The notes beneath the pieces were generated by a model, which saw only the letters and a list, made by a program, of their open reading frames with translations, had not been told where the DNA came from and searched no databases. 64,000 nt of DNA from SLLG01 sp964403935. GTDB lineage: Bacteria > Verrucomicrobiota > Verrucomicrobiia > Opitutales > Oceanipulchritudinaceae. The position numbers and the translations under genes were made by a program. The stretch covers positions 7,247 to 71,246 of the forward strand of contig CAYOIB010000006.1 of assembly GCA_964403935.1 (NCBI GenBank), written 5' to 3'. Shown in pieces: positions 34,269 to 44,256 of the stretch (positions are counted from its first letter, which is position 1; each line of letters begins with the position of its first letter).

Positions 34269-35006
34269 ATGGTTATTTCACAATCCGCTCCAGACATCCT
34301 CCGGGTAAGAGCTTTGACCAAAGCCTATGCCACCGCTCAAGGCGGGTTGACGGTCTTGCGCGAAGCCTCGTTCTCCCTGACGGAGGGGACAACGGCTTCA
34401 ATTGTAGGTCCCTCGGGTAGCGGGAAGACGACGCTCCTTGGCTTGTGCGCCGGTCTGGATGCGCCCACGGCGGGTTCGGTCGTGCTTTGCGGCCATGCTT
34501 TGGAGACGCTTACGGAGGATCAGCGCGCCGCCGTGCGAAATGCCCATGTGGGCTTTGTCTTTCAGAACTTTCAGCTCATTCCAACCCTCACTGCGTTGGA
34601 GAATGTGATGGTTCCGATGGAGCTTCGGGGGCAAAAACGATCGCATCAGCAGGCGGCCGAGCGGCTTGATGAGGTCGGACTGAGTGAACGCCTGAATCAC
34701 TATCCCGTTCAGCTATCCGGCGGGGAGCAACAGCGTGTGGCCCTGGCCCGTGCTTTTTCAAATGATCCCGAGATCCTTTTCGCAGATGAACCAACAGGGA
34801 ACCTCGATGCAGAGACGAGTGACCATGTGACGGAGATTCTGTTTTCTTTGAACAAGTCGCGTGGGACCACCCTGGTGCTGGTGACGCATGATTCTGCTTT
34901 GGCGGCACGGACAACACGGGTCTTCCGCATTTCTCGGGGCCTGCTTTCGGAGGATGGTGCGCCTTCTTTGCCGGGAGCAACCTCGATGACGCCGCTTCAA
35001 TCCTGA
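34269..35006 (+). CDS. ABC transporter ATPase, YbbA/LolD type
   Basis: The 245-residue ATPase belongs to the MacB/LolD/YbbA group. It has Walker A VGPSGSGKTTLLGLCAGL, Q-loop FVFQNFQLIPTLTALENV, signature QLSGGEQQRVALARA, Walker B ILFADEPTGNLD and the switch His in LVTHDS. It overlaps the following FtsX-type permease by 1 bp (TGATG), so they form one transporter. The long ten-helix partner points to YbbAP rather than LolCDE. The usual neighbour tesA is not present here. Confidence 0.9.
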   Translation: MVISQSAPDILRVRALTKAYATAQGGLTVLREASFSLTEGTTASIVGPSGSGKTTLLGLCAGLDAPTAGSVVLCGHALETLTEDQRAAVRNAHVGFVFQNFQLIPTLTALENVMVPMELRGQKRSHQQAAERLDEVGLSERLNHYPVQLSGGEQQRVALARAFSNDPEILFADEPTGNLDAETSDHVTEILFSLNKSRGTTLVLVTHDSALAARTTRVFRISRGLLSEDGAPSLPGATSMTPLQS

Positions 35007-37579
35007 TGGAGGACCAACAGCAGGAAAGTGAGTTGAGGCCAGCGTGTCCGGGTTGGGGGTGGGTCTTTCGGATGGCTTGGCGGGACAGCCGCGGGCAGCG
35101 CAAAATTCTGCTGCTCAGTGCCCTGTGCATTCTGTTCGGGATCGCTGCACTGGTCGCTATTGGTTCCCTCAGGGATAATCTGGGACGTGTGCTCAATGAG
35201 CAAACGCGCTCTCTTCTCGGAGCAGACCTTGCTCTGGAATCGCGGCAGCCCTTTGTCGAGGCTGTCGAGACCTTCGTCCGCGAACTCGGCGGTGAGCAAT
35301 CGCGCGAAATGAGATTTCAATCGATGGCCGTATTTCCGGGAGCGGATGTTTCGCGTTTCGTCCAGGTGCGTGCAATTGAGGGTGGGTTCCCATTCTATGG
35401 AAGTTTTGAGACGAATCCGACGGGCAAGCGTGTCTTGCATTTGGGGGAAGCCCTGGTCGAGGAGAGCCTGATGCTGCAACTTGGGCTGGTTCCCGGAGAC
35501 CGGGTGCGCCTTGGTGAGGCCACCTTTGAAGTCGTGGCGGCGTTGCAGCGGATTGCGGGCGAGTCTGAAGTGACCGGATTCTTTGCCCCGCGCATTTTCA
35601 TCCCTTGGGATGCGATCGAGGGGACAGAGCTGGTTCAGCCGGGAAGTATGGTACGTTACCGCACTTACTTCCGCTTTGACGAAGGCCTCACAGGCGAGCG
35701 GGCGGAGCGTGTGGTGGAAGCTCGCGAAGGGCTGTTTGTCGATGAAAGCGTCGGGGTTGAGACGGTTGAGCAGAAGAGGCGGCGACTCGATCGTCTGCTC
35801 GGGAATCTTTTTGATTTTCTCAATTTGGTGGGGTTTGTCGCCTTGTTGCTGGGGGGCCTGGGCGTGGGCGGAGCGGTCCAGGTCTATGTTCGCGAGAAAC
35901 TGGCGACCCTGGCGCTCCTTCGCTGCCTGGGGAGCCCGGCAAAATTGGGCTTTCGCATTTACCTGCTCCAGGTGGCGGTCATGGCGTTTGTCGGAGCGGT
36001 GGCGGGAACGTTTGTCGGCGTGGGGGTGCAGTTTGTTCTGCCGTTGTTGGTCCGTGGTTTTCTTCCCTTTGATTTTGATATCACCCTGAGTTGGCCTTCG
36101 ATTGGGATGGGGTTGGTGGTGGGCTGGGCCGTCGCACTGACCTTTGCCTTGATCCCACTTCTGGGGGTTCGCGGGATCAGTCCGTTGGCCGCCATCCGGG
36201 CAGATTTCGAGAGTACCCGACCCTCATGGAAAGATCCTGCTGTTCTGATGGTCTATGCGGTTCTCAGTGGGCTGCTTGTGGGCTTTTCGATCCTGCAAAC
36301 GCGTGAAGTCCTCCATGGTCTGGGGTTTGCCGGCGGGCTTCTCCTGGCGATAGCGATCCTTGCTTTTGTTGCCGTGGGCCTGAGGTTTCTGCTGAGGACA
36401 GTGACGCCCGCGGGTTGGCCTTTTTCCTGGCGACTCGGTCTGGGCAACCTGCACCGTCCACGAAACCGGACGGTCTATTTGATCGTCACTCTGGGAATGG
36501 GGGTGTTTCTCATCAACACCCTCTATCTTGCCCGGTCCAGTCTGTTGGCAGAGGTGAGCGTAACAGATGCTTCAGATGCCGCCAATGTCGTTCTTCTCGA
36601 TGTTCAGCCCGATCAACTCTGTGAGGTGGAAGCACTTCTCGGGGAGGGCGAGTACGTGGTGCATGATGTTCTTCCAATTGTGGCGATGCGGCTACAGGCG
36701 GTGAACGGTCGCTCCCTCGCCGAGCTCCGGCGCGATCCGAACGTCAACATTCGTCGCTGGGTTCATACTTGGGAGTTTCGCAGCTCGTATCGGCCCCACC
36801 TTCTCGACAACGAGGTGATCGCTGAAGGCGAATGGCTTTCTGGATACAGCGGGGACGAGCCTTATCCGATCTCGGTGGCTGCCAATATGCTGGAAGATAT
36901 GGGTGCGGCCTTTGGCGACCGCCTGAGCTGGGACATCCAGGGCGTTCCCATCGAGACGCGCGTGCACAGCACCCGCGATGTCACCTGGAAGGCGGGTCGC
37001 CAGAATTTCGCAGTTGTCTTTCCGCCGGGGTCCATTGACGAAGCACCCACGGTTTATGCCGTGACGGTCAAAGTCATGGATCGAGCGGAGACAATCGCGC
37101 TTCAGCAGAATTTGGTGGCGGCCTTTCCGAATGTGAGCGTGATCGACCTCACGCTGGTTTTCGAGACTCTGGACGACCTTTTAGGGCGGGCGGCTTTTGT
37201 CGTTCAATTTATGGCCGGGTTCACGCTTCTGACAGGTTTTGTGGTGCTGGCTGGAGCGATTATAACAAGTCGCTATCAGCGAATCCGGGAGAGTGCGCTT
37301 CTTCGAACCCTGGGGGCGGGTTCCGGCCTGATTTACCGGGTTATGGCCATCGAGTATGCGCTCATCGGAGCTTGCGCCGGGTTGGCGGGAGCGGTCCTGG
37401 CGCAGGGGGCCGGGTGGGGCCTGATCCATTTTGTCTTCGAAGGGAGGTTTACGCCGGATCTCAGGCCTGTTATTTACAGCGTCGTCGTGGTCTCTCTTCT
37501 GACGCTTGCCACCGGCCTTATCAATAGCCGTCGGATTGCGACAGAAAGCCCACTTGTTCTCCTGCGGGAAGAAACCTGA
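35006..37579 (+). CDS. FtsX-family permease, YbbP type
   Basis: The 857-residue protein has an N-terminal membrane helix (about 30-55), a large periplasmic domain, two FtsX-type membrane blocks (about 265-480 and 715-850) and a second periplasmic domain between them. Typical segments are FVALLLGGLGVGGAVQVYVR and the C-terminal ITSRYQRIRESALLRTLGAG. YbbP-type proteins work in envelope lipid or lipoprotein handling, but their substrate is not settled. It is translationally coupled to the preceding ATPase. Confidence 0.88.
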   Translation: MEDQQQESELRPACPGWGWVFRMAWRDSRGQRKILLLSALCILFGIAALVAIGSLRDNLGRVLNEQTRSLLGADLALESRQPFVEAVETFVRELGGEQSREMRFQSMAVFPGADVSRFVQVRAIEGGFPFYGSFETNPTGKRVLHLGEALVEESLMLQLGLVPGDRVRLGEATFEVVAALQRIAGESEVTGFFAPRIFIPWDAIEGTELVQPGSMVRYRTYFRFDEGLTGERAERVVEAREGLFVDESVGVETVEQKRRRLDRLLGNLFDFLNLVGFVALLLGGLGVGGAVQVYVREKLATLALLRCLGSPAKLGFRIYLLQVAVMAFVGAVAGTFVGVGVQFVLPLLVRGFLPFDFDITLSWPSIGMGLVVGWAVALTFALIPLLGVRGISPLAAIRADFESTRPSWKDPAVLMVYAVLSGLLVGFSILQTREVLHGLGFAGGLLLAIAILAFVAVGLRFLLRTVTPAGWPFSWRLGLGNLHRPRNRTVYLIVTLGMGVFLINTLYLARSSLLAEVSVTDASDAANVVLLDVQPDQLCEVEALLGEGEYVVHDVLPIVAMRLQAVNGRSLAELRRDPNVNIRRWVHTWEFRSSYRPHLLDNEVIAEGEWLSGYSGDEPYPISVAANMLEDMGAAFGDRLSWDIQGVPIETRVHSTRDVTWKAGRQNFAVVFPPGSIDEAPTVYAVTVKVMDRAETIALQQNLVAAFPNVSVIDLTLVFETLDDLLGRAAFVVQFMAGFTLLTGFVVLAGAIITSRYQRIRESALLRTLGAGSGLIYRVMAIEYALIGACAGLAGAVLAQGAGWGLIHFVFEGRFTPDLRPVIYSVVVVSLLTLATGLINSRRIATESPLVLLREET

Positions 37580-37762
37580 AACCCATTCAGATGGCAAGAG
37601 GTACGGGCACAGCGCCTCAGGTGCCTCGCGTGTATTGGCTTCTCCGGATAGGAGCAGCAGCAAGACGCAATGTCATCAGCTGGGGAAGACCTTCCCGTGC
37701 AGAACCGGCGGCAAGGATTCTGGGGGCAAACGAGGCCTGACTGAATCCTCCGCTCGGCGCTA

Positions 37763-38359
37763 TTATGGGACCTGTGAGCGGAGGGCTTCTCGGGCGAGGG
37801 GACTGAGTGTTGGGGAATCCCGGTCGACCCAGCGGAAGCCCCCGGAGTCGGAGCTGATAAGGTCTTGATTGCTGATGGCTCCAACGGGACCGGTGTAGCG
37901 AAAGATGATCGCTGTATGATAGAGCGTGAGAGCTTCGTTCTCGTAGAGGAAGGCGATCGCCCGCTCGAGGATGATCTGATCGTGTGGAATTTCGAAGCCC
38001 AGTTCTTCGTGGCCTTCCCGCAAGGCCGTTTGCTCGGGGCTCTCGCCAAACTCCGGCGTTCCTCCGGGAAGATCCATCGTGCCGGTGTAGGGCCCCCGCG
38101 TTTTCTTTATGAGAAGGACTTCGGTTCCCCGCTCAATAATCAAATAGACCCCGAGATGTTTGCGTTGCTCCTTCTTGCTCATGAGAGGTGTCGGATACTT
38201 TCGAATCAAATCCTCATAGATTGGTTTTTTGGACAGCGCAGTGGCAAGGCTTCGCTGCTTTGAGGCGGAAGGACGTCCTATATAATGCGTCTTGCGGGTT
38301 GGTTTACGCCTCAGCTTCAGGTTGCTTGAAGTTTTGACAGACGGAGTCATTGGCTTCAT
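37763..38359 (-). CDS. NUDIX hydrolase
   Basis: The NUDIX box is intact: G-x5-E-x7-REGHEELGF within GGTPEFGESPEQTALREGHE. NUDIX enzymes cleave nucleoside diphosphate derivatives; the substrate here is unknown. The start is uncertain. ATG 38359 gives a basic N-terminal tail of about 60 residues, while ATG 38182 begins right at the domain (MSKKEQRKHLGVYLIIE). Neither has a ribosome-binding site. If 38359 is right, the gene begins 9 bp from the divergent pterin dehydratase start. A CCTCCGCTC/GAGCGGAGG inverted repeat (37747-37784) spans the stop codon. Confidence 0.82.
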   Translation of the reverse strand: MKPMTPSVKTSSNLKLRRKPTRKTHYIGRPSASKQRSLATALSKKPIYEDLIRKYPTPLMSKKEQRKHLGVYLIIERGTEVLLIKKTRGPYTGTMDLPGGTPEFGESPEQTALREGHEELGFEIPHDQIILERAIAFLYENEALTLYHTAIIFRYTGPVGAISNQDLISSDSGGFRWVDRDSPTLSPLAREALRSQVP

Positions 38360-38368
38360 TATTTCAGG

Positions 38369-38659
38369 ATGTCTCATGAACTATCGGAATCGGAAATTGA
38401 GGTGGCGATGAGCGGGCTTCCGGGGTGGAGCTATCAGGTCACCGAACTTTCCAGGACGTTTGTCTTTGGGTCGTTCCGGGAGGCGATCAGTTTTGTGGTG
38501 CGGGTCGCATTCGAGGCGGAGGGAATGAACCACCATCCCGAGCTGGTGAGTCAGTACAAAAGGGTCTCGGTTCGTCTTTGCACGCATGACGCCGGGAATA
38601 GGGTCACCGGGAAGGACTTCAAGCTGGCCCAGCGGATCGAGGATATCAGCTGGGTTTGA
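38369..38659 (+). CDS. phhB: Pterin-4a-carbinolamine dehydratase
   Basis: The 96-residue protein matches the PCD/DCoH family. It has the active-site run AEGMNHHPELVSQYKRVSVR with the paired histidines, then LCTHDAGNRVTGKDFKLAQR containing the third histidine and the aspartate. The enzyme dehydrates 4a-hydroxytetrahydropterin, recycling the pterin cofactor of aromatic hydroxylases. No hydroxylase gene is nearby, and in many bacteria such proteins stand alone. Family length is normal. Confidence 0.92.
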   Translation: MSHELSESEIEVAMSGLPGWSYQVTELSRTFVFGSFREAISFVVRVAFEAEGMNHHPELVSQYKRVSVRLCTHDAGNRVTGKDFKLAQRIEDISWV

Positions 38660-38757
38660 GGGCGGCGGGGTGAACCTGTGGTGCCTGGCTCGTCGGTCCT
38701 GTATCTCTGTTGCGTCCAAGCTTGTCGTGCTCCCCGTGCGGGTGTTTGCTTGGAGCA

Positions 38758-40008
38758 ATGACGGTATCAAGTGCAGATTTCTTGCCGGCCGATGAGCTGG
38801 AGGCGCTTCGTGCGCAGTTTCCAGCCCTTCACCAGGAGGTGGGGGGAAAGGCTTTGGTCTATTTGGATAATGCCGCGACGACGCAAAAGCCTGAAGCGGT
38901 GTTGCAGGCGCTGGATCATTTTTATCGCTCGGATAATTCCAATATTCACCGGGGGGTGCATGCGCTGAGTCAGCGGGCGACGCTGGCATACGAAGAGGCG
39001 CGGGTTGCGGTGGCCCGGTTTATTGGGGCGCGGGAGCCGGCGGAGGTTATATTTGTCCGCGGGGCCACAGAGGGCATCAACCTGGTGGCCAATTCCTTTG
39101 CCCGTCCGCGCTTGAAGGCGGGGGATGTCATTCTCCTGACGGAGATGGAGCACCATGCGAATGTGGTGCCTTGGCAGATCGTAGCGGCGACGACGGGGGC
39201 GCGGATCGTTCCGACTCCGGTGACGGATGCCGGAGAAGTGGACCTGGAAGCATTCGAGCGATTGTTGAAGGAAGAACCCGTGCGGCTGGCCGCCTTCGTT
39301 CATGTCTCAAACAGCTTGGGAACAGTGAATCCCGTGGAGGCAATGGTCGCAGCGGCAAAGAAGGAAGGAGTGCCGACCCTGGTCGATGCGGCGCAGACGT
39401 ATTCTCACCAGTCGCTCAATGTTCAGACGCTGGACTGCGATTTCCTGGTTATCAGTGGCCACAAGCTGTTTGGTCCGACGGGTATCGGTGTCCTCTACGG
39501 GAAGAAGGCTCACCTCGAAGCGATGCCGCCTTATCAGGGTGGGGGCGACATGATCGCCAATGTCAGTTTCAAGGGGACCACTTTCAAAGGACCGCCGGAA
39601 CGCTTTGAGGCTGGAACGCCAAATATCGCGGGCGTCATCGGGCTGGGGGCGGCAATCCGCTGGCTGGAGTCGCAGCCACAGGAGCGGCTCTGGGCGCATG
39701 AAAATGCGATCCTGACGCGGGCGACGGCCGGGCTTGAGGAAATTCCAGGTCTGCGGATTGTCGGCACGGCCGGGCGCAAGGCGAGTGTGCTGTCGTTTCT
39801 CATGGAGAACGCGCATCCCCATGATATTGGGACTTTTCTCGATGTTGATGGGATCGCGATCCGCGCGGGGCACCATTGCTGCCAGCCACTGATGGAGCGC
39901 TTTGGGGTCCCCGGCCTGGCGCGTGCGAGCTTTGCTTTTTATAACACTGCCGAAGAAGCGGATCGTCTTGTGGCTGGGATTCGCCGCATTGCAAAATTCT
40001 TTGCCTGA
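38758..40008 (+). CDS. sufS: Cysteine desulfurase SufS
   Basis: SufS takes sulfur from cysteine for iron-sulfur cluster assembly, using pyridoxal phosphate. The 416-residue protein has the N-terminal YLDNAATTQKPEAVLQALDH, the PLP-binding lysine in VISGHKLFGPTGIGVLYG, and the catalytic cysteine in RAGHHCCQPLMERF, all typical of the group II enzymes. ATG 38758 has GGAG close upstream; an in-frame ATG at 38710 would add a non-conserved Cys-rich tail. It overlaps sufU by 1 bp. Confidence 0.95.
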   Translation: MTVSSADFLPADELEALRAQFPALHQEVGGKALVYLDNAATTQKPEAVLQALDHFYRSDNSNIHRGVHALSQRATLAYEEARVAVARFIGAREPAEVIFVRGATEGINLVANSFARPRLKAGDVILLTEMEHHANVVPWQIVAATTGARIVPTPVTDAGEVDLEAFERLLKEEPVRLAAFVHVSNSLGTVNPVEAMVAAAKKEGVPTLVDAAQTYSHQSLNVQTLDCDFLVISGHKLFGPTGIGVLYGKKAHLEAMPPYQGGGDMIANVSFKGTTFKGPPERFEAGTPNIAGVIGLGAAIRWLESQPQERLWAHENAILTRATAGLEEIPGLRIVGTAGRKASVLSFLMENAHPHDIGTFLDVDGIAIRAGHHCCQPLMERFGVPGLARASFAFYNTAEEADRLVAGIRRIAKFFA

Positions 40009-40475
40009 TGAATGACGACCTGATCGAGCTCTATCAGGAGGTGATCCTGGAGCACCACAAACGACCGCGCAATAACAGGGCTTTGGCAACGGCGACACAC
40101 CGCGCAGCCGGGCATAATCCGCTGTGCGGGGATGAAATCGAAGTTTACCTGGAGGTAAAGGACCAGCGCATCGCGGCCATAACATTCCAGGGCCAAGGCT
40201 GCGCTATCTCAAGGGCCTCGGCCTCCATGATGACCGCCGCCCTCGAGGGCCAAACAATTGATGCTGCCAAAGCATATGTTGCGCGGATCCAGCAAGTCCT
40301 CACCGGTGCCACGGAAGATGTCGACATAGGGGAGCTTGGGGAACTCGCCGCGCTGCAGGGCGTGAAGCGGTTCCCGGCCCGGGTCAAGTGCGCCACCCTT
40401 TCATGGCACGCCTTTGAGGCCGCCCTCGCTGGAATAAACCGGATCAGTACCGAAACGCTCCGTCCCAGATCCTGA
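40008..40475 (+). CDS. sufU: Iron-sulfur cluster assembly protein SufU
   Basis: SufU accepts sulfur from SufS. The 155-residue protein has three conserved cysteines in the right places: NPLCGDEIEVYLEV, FQGQGCAISRASASMM, and RVKCATLSWHAFEAAL, plus the aspartate after the first. This zinc-binding SufU type acts as a sulfur-transfer partner rather than an IscU scaffold. The long region between the second and third cysteine is SufU-specific. Coupled translation with sufS (TGATG) supports the pair. The other suf genes lie outside the window. Confidence 0.93.
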   Translation: MNDDLIELYQEVILEHHKRPRNNRALATATHRAAGHNPLCGDEIEVYLEVKDQRIAAITFQGQGCAISRASASMMTAALEGQTIDAAKAYVARIQQVLTGATEDVDIGELGELAALQGVKRFPARVKCATLSWHAFEAALAGINRISTETLRPRS

Positions 40476-40579
40476 ACAGGCCTCGCCCCGAGTGGGATCC
40501 TGATCACCCCGGTCTTCAAGAGGTGGAAATGCGGATGAACTCGATTTCCGGGCACTCCTATTTCGCTAGTCACTGTACC

Positions 40580-40609
40580 TGAAAAAAGGTATTAACCCCT
40601 GTTTTTTCA
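40580..40609. repeat. Inverted repeat in the sufU-hybrid kinase gap
   Basis: TGAAAAAA and TTTTTTCA flank a 14-nt centre in the 166-bp gap after sufU. It could be a weak bidirectional terminator (A-run before, T-run after) or a regulator site 32 nt ahead of the kinase GTG. The rest of the gap shows nothing. Confidence 0.4.
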
Positions 40610-40641
40610 TTGCTTTGAATTGGGAAAAATGAGTTAATTGC

Positions 40642-43600
40642 GTGGTGATTAGGGTCTTAGCCTCAATGTTTTTCCTCTGCATTATTTTCCTGGCGGATGT
40701 GCAGGCGGAGCAGGGGGCGCTCCCCGGGCAGTTCCTGGGGGTCGACTCGACGCCGGCAGGGGGGATGTCTCGATCGACAATACCCCGGCTGGCAATGGGG
40801 GCCCACGGGCAAGTCTTTTACGCGGGGGCCAGCGCCATTTTCGAATTTGACGGGATTGCTCATCAAAAGCACTCCCTTCCGACACGGCGTGAGGTGAAGG
40901 ACTTCGTTCTGGATAAGGATGAAGTCTTGTGGGTCTTGACGCAGCGTCACCTGTTTCGCGGGGAGCGGGGGGCAAGCGGGGTGTTCTCTTTTGAGCGTGT
41001 TCTGCGGGCTTCAGAGGTGGAGCTTCCGGCGGGTGCCGACATCGGGGGTGGAATCTTTGTGGACGGTGGTTCCGTTTACATATACAACACCGGAGTCGTG
41101 CTCCGCTACGATGGCCCTGGACAGGTGGCGCGAATCGTCAGTGAGCCGGGATGGATCCCTTTTATATTCGGCTGGAACGGCCGGGTGTTTGGCAGTGCTC
41201 CAGTTGCGGGCCTCTTTGAAGTGATTGGTGACACCGCGATCCCTGTTGCGGGGTGGGAGCGCTCTACCGATCGCCGCCACGGGCAGCCGAGAATGCTGGT
41301 GGGCAAGGACCAGGGTCGTGCCGTTCTCCTTATGGGAGATGGCGACCTCGTCTCCTTTGGGGGCGGGGCCCCTCGCTTCATCTTCAACCTCGCCGCAGTG
41401 ATGGGGGTGTCGCCTGAAAGCATCGATGTAGCGCTCCAGCTTAAGAATGGAAATTATGCGGTCGCTCTCGCCTCGACAGGAGTTTTCCTTTTGGACGGCC
41501 AGGGGCATGAGATTGGTTACCATGGTTTCCCGGGGTTGGCGGGGGATTCAAGGGCCTGGATGGATCTGCTGGAGGACAAGCGGGGCGGGCTCTGGATTAT
41601 CAACCGGCAGCGCTTGGCTTGGGTCGATCTGAATTCGAGCCTGAGAGTGGTGCGTGATCGGGAGAACGACCCCATTGTGGGCGTGAGGAATATCGAAATC
41701 AGCGGGAGGCGAGTCGCGGTATTGGGTGAGGCGGGCCTTCATTTGCTATCGCTTGAGAATCCGGAGCAGGCGGTTCGCATTCCGATCCCGGAATTGGGCT
41801 GGGGGGAGGAGCAGTGGATGTTCTCCCGCAGCAGCCAGTTCTATATGATGTCGGGCACCTCACTCTTCAGGGTGCTTGAAGAGAGCCTGGAATTCATTCA
41901 GAACCTTCCCGATTCACTCCTGAGACTTGTGCCGTCCGGGTATCTGGAATCCCGCGTTTTTGGACTGGGCTTAATGAGTCTGAAGATTTTCGAGCAAGCG
42001 GACGACGGGACCATGAAGACCCTGCACACATTGGATTTCAGCGGGATGCTGCCGCATACCATCCATGAAGTGAGCTCGAATGAAGCGTGGGTCGAACTGG
42101 GCTGGTCAGCAGTCGGGCAACTCGTATTGGATTCAGGTGGTCGATCGCGTTTGACGATATACGGTGCGAGGGAGGGGCTTCCTCCGGGCGAGTGGGTGGC
42201 CCCGTTTCTCTCGGGTGGTGTCTGCTACTTTCGCACGAGTGAAACAGGCATCTATCGCTTTGATGCGGATAGCGGACGTTTTCAGCTCGTACCTGAACTG
42301 ACGGCTCAGTTTCCATCACCCCTGGCCGAGATCGACCGTGTTTACCCAGACAAAGCGGGGAATCTATGGGTTTCCGGCAGGATGAATGGCGTACTTCGGT
42401 TTGTGTCGGAGGCAGAGTATGTGTGGGAGCCGTTGCGATTTGGTTCGTTGGAACCCATCCGGTTTCACGCCGTGGCTCATCAGGGGGATCTTGTGTGGCT
42501 GGGCGGGGAACCGGAACTTGTCGTGATGGATGCCGCCGCCCTCGACCCCGGCCAGGTGCCCCCGGAGGTGGGCCTGAGGGTCATGCGTCGTGATGCTGAA
42601 ACCCTTTACCTGCCAGGGAGGGTATCGGAGGGGGAGCCTTTTGTTTTTTCAGAGAAACCCGAGCGGTTGTCCTTCGAGTTTTTTCTGATGGAGCCTGCCT
42701 TGGCCAAAGCCTTCCGGATCCAGACCTGGCTCGACCCTGTCGATGGCGGCTGGCAGGATTGGGTCGAGGGGAATCGGCCCGATTTCGTCCGTCTTCCGCC
42801 GGGCGCTTACACCATGCGTGTGCGCGCCGTGAGCGACGACGGCGTGCAGGGTGTGGTTAACGAATTTGCGTTCTTCATCCCAAAACCCTGGTACCTGACC
42901 TATTTCTTCATGGGTTTGATGGTGGTGTTGGTCAGTGGCCTGATTGCTCTTGGGATTCATTGCCGTGGGCGCGCCCTTCGGCAGGAGAATGATCGCCTGG
43001 AGCACCTTGTAACGTGCCGCACGCGGGATCTGAATGAGGCCAATAATGCAAAAATTCGGTTCCTTGCGCAGATCAGCCATGAAGTGCGCACGCCCATGAA
43101 CGGTGTCATCGGGATGGCCCGGATGCTTGGGCAATCGTCCCTGCGCGAGGACCAGCGGCAATACGTCGAAACGATTGAGCGCAGTGGTGAGACGCTCCTT
43201 TCGATGATTAACGGGATTTTGGATCTCAGTCGGATCGATGCCGGAAAATTGTCGTTGGAGAATATCGCTTTCGACGTCCATCAGGCAGTGGAGGATTGTA
43301 TTCGTCTTCTTGAGCCGCAGGCCCGGGAGAAGCGCCTCGCCCTGCGGGTGCACGGGCTCCTCAGGGTCCCTCTGACAATGAAGGGCGATCCCACACGTCT
43401 CCGGCAGATCCTCCTGAATCTCCTCTCAAACGCGGTGAAGTTCACTGATTCGGGTTCGGTCGATTTGTTTGTCAGCTTTGTCTCGACTTCAATGGGGGAG
43501 CCGGGGTTGCGGTTTATTGTGGTGGATACAGGGCCGGGGATGGCGGCCGATGCCCGCCGCCGTTTGTTCCAACCTTTTGAGCAGCTGGAGCGTTCGACCA

Positions 43601-44199
43601 ACCGCCTTCATGGAGGGGCTGGATTGGGCCTTCACATCACACGGAATCTGGTGGAGTTGATGGGTGGCACCATCGAATTTGAAAGCGCACCCGGGCGGGG
43701 GACCCGCTTTACCGTGGTGCTGCCTTTCGGTCGCATCCAGACCGGGCCCGGGCTCTACCCGTCCCCCTCCGGAAGGGCACCTCAAAGGAAGGTGCCACGG
43801 CTTCTACATTGCCTGGTCGCCGATGACAATGCCGTCAACCAGAGGGTTTGCGGAAGTTTTGTGCAGCGCCTTGGCCATTCTGTCGAATACGCCACCAATG
43901 GGGCTGATGTTCTTGAGATGGTCAAAAGCGGGCGCTTTGATGCTGTCCTGATGGACATGTGGATGCCGTTGATGAACGGCATTGAAGCCACGCGAGCGCT
44001 CCGCCGTGGGGACGGAGGCAAGGGGTTCTGCCGTATTCCCATCATCGGCGTCACTGCGGGAGATGCGGATGAGAATGTGAGCGCGTTCATTGCCGCGGGG
44101 TTGAATGCCTGTTTGCACAAGCCTCTTTCCATGAAGGCCCTCGAAGGCGCTCTTGAAAGCGTCATAAAAGAGCTTCCACCGGTGGGAAAATCCGTGTGA
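40642..44199 (+). CDS. Hybrid histidine kinase with propeller sensor and receiver
   Basis: The 1185-residue protein has a signal peptide (about 1-22) and a periplasmic region of about 640 residues that resembles the two-component-regulator propeller (repeated W-x-x-x-x-x-G-L units such as KRGGLWIINRQRLAWVDL). A Y_Y_Y-like domain (about 650-745), a membrane helix (about 754-773), a HisKA domain with H813 in AQISHEVRTPMNGVIGM and an ATPase domain follow. The C-terminal receiver has D1105 in VLMDMWMPLMNG. There is no helix-turn-helix domain as in Bacteroides HTCS, so output is probably to another protein. It starts with GTG and has no ligand-related neighbour. Confidence 0.88.
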   Translation: MVIRVLASMFFLCIIFLADVQAEQGALPGQFLGVDSTPAGGMSRSTIPRLAMGAHGQVFYAGASAIFEFDGIAHQKHSLPTRREVKDFVLDKDEVLWVLTQRHLFRGERGASGVFSFERVLRASEVELPAGADIGGGIFVDGGSVYIYNTGVVLRYDGPGQVARIVSEPGWIPFIFGWNGRVFGSAPVAGLFEVIGDTAIPVAGWERSTDRRHGQPRMLVGKDQGRAVLLMGDGDLVSFGGGAPRFIFNLAAVMGVSPESIDVALQLKNGNYAVALASTGVFLLDGQGHEIGYHGFPGLAGDSRAWMDLLEDKRGGLWIINRQRLAWVDLNSSLRVVRDRENDPIVGVRNIEISGRRVAVLGEAGLHLLSLENPEQAVRIPIPELGWGEEQWMFSRSSQFYMMSGTSLFRVLEESLEFIQNLPDSLLRLVPSGYLESRVFGLGLMSLKIFEQADDGTMKTLHTLDFSGMLPHTIHEVSSNEAWVELGWSAVGQLVLDSGGRSRLTIYGAREGLPPGEWVAPFLSGGVCYFRTSETGIYRFDADSGRFQLVPELTAQFPSPLAEIDRVYPDKAGNLWVSGRMNGVLRFVSEAEYVWEPLRFGSLEPIRFHAVAHQGDLVWLGGEPELVVMDAAALDPGQVPPEVGLRVMRRDAETLYLPGRVSEGEPFVFSEKPERLSFEFFLMEPALAKAFRIQTWLDPVDGGWQDWVEGNRPDFVRLPPGAYTMRVRAVSDDGVQGVVNEFAFFIPKPWYLTYFFMGLMVVLVSGLIALGIHCRGRALRQENDRLEHLVTCRTRDLNEANNAKIRFLAQISHEVRTPMNGVIGMARMLGQSSLREDQRQYVETIERSGETLLSMINGILDLSRIDAGKLSLENIAFDVHQAVEDCIRLLEPQAREKRLALRVHGLLRVPLTMKGDPTRLRQILLNLLSNAVKFTDSGSVDLFVSFVSTSMGEPGLRFIVVDTGPGMAADARRRLFQPFEQLERSTNRLHGGAGLGLHITRNLVELMGGTIEFESAPGRGTRFTVVLPFGRIQTGPGLYPSPSGRAPQRKVPRLLHCLVADDNAVNQRVCGSFVQRLGHSVEYATNGADVLEMVKSGRFDAVLMDMWMPLMNGIEATRALRRGDGGKGFCRIPIIGVTAGDADENVSAFIAAGLNACLHKPLSMKALEGALESVIKELPPVGKSV

Positions 44200-44256
44200 A
44201 ATTTCCGACAACCGGATGCAAGCCAGAGCCGGTCTTGCAGAGGAGCCCTTGATTGA

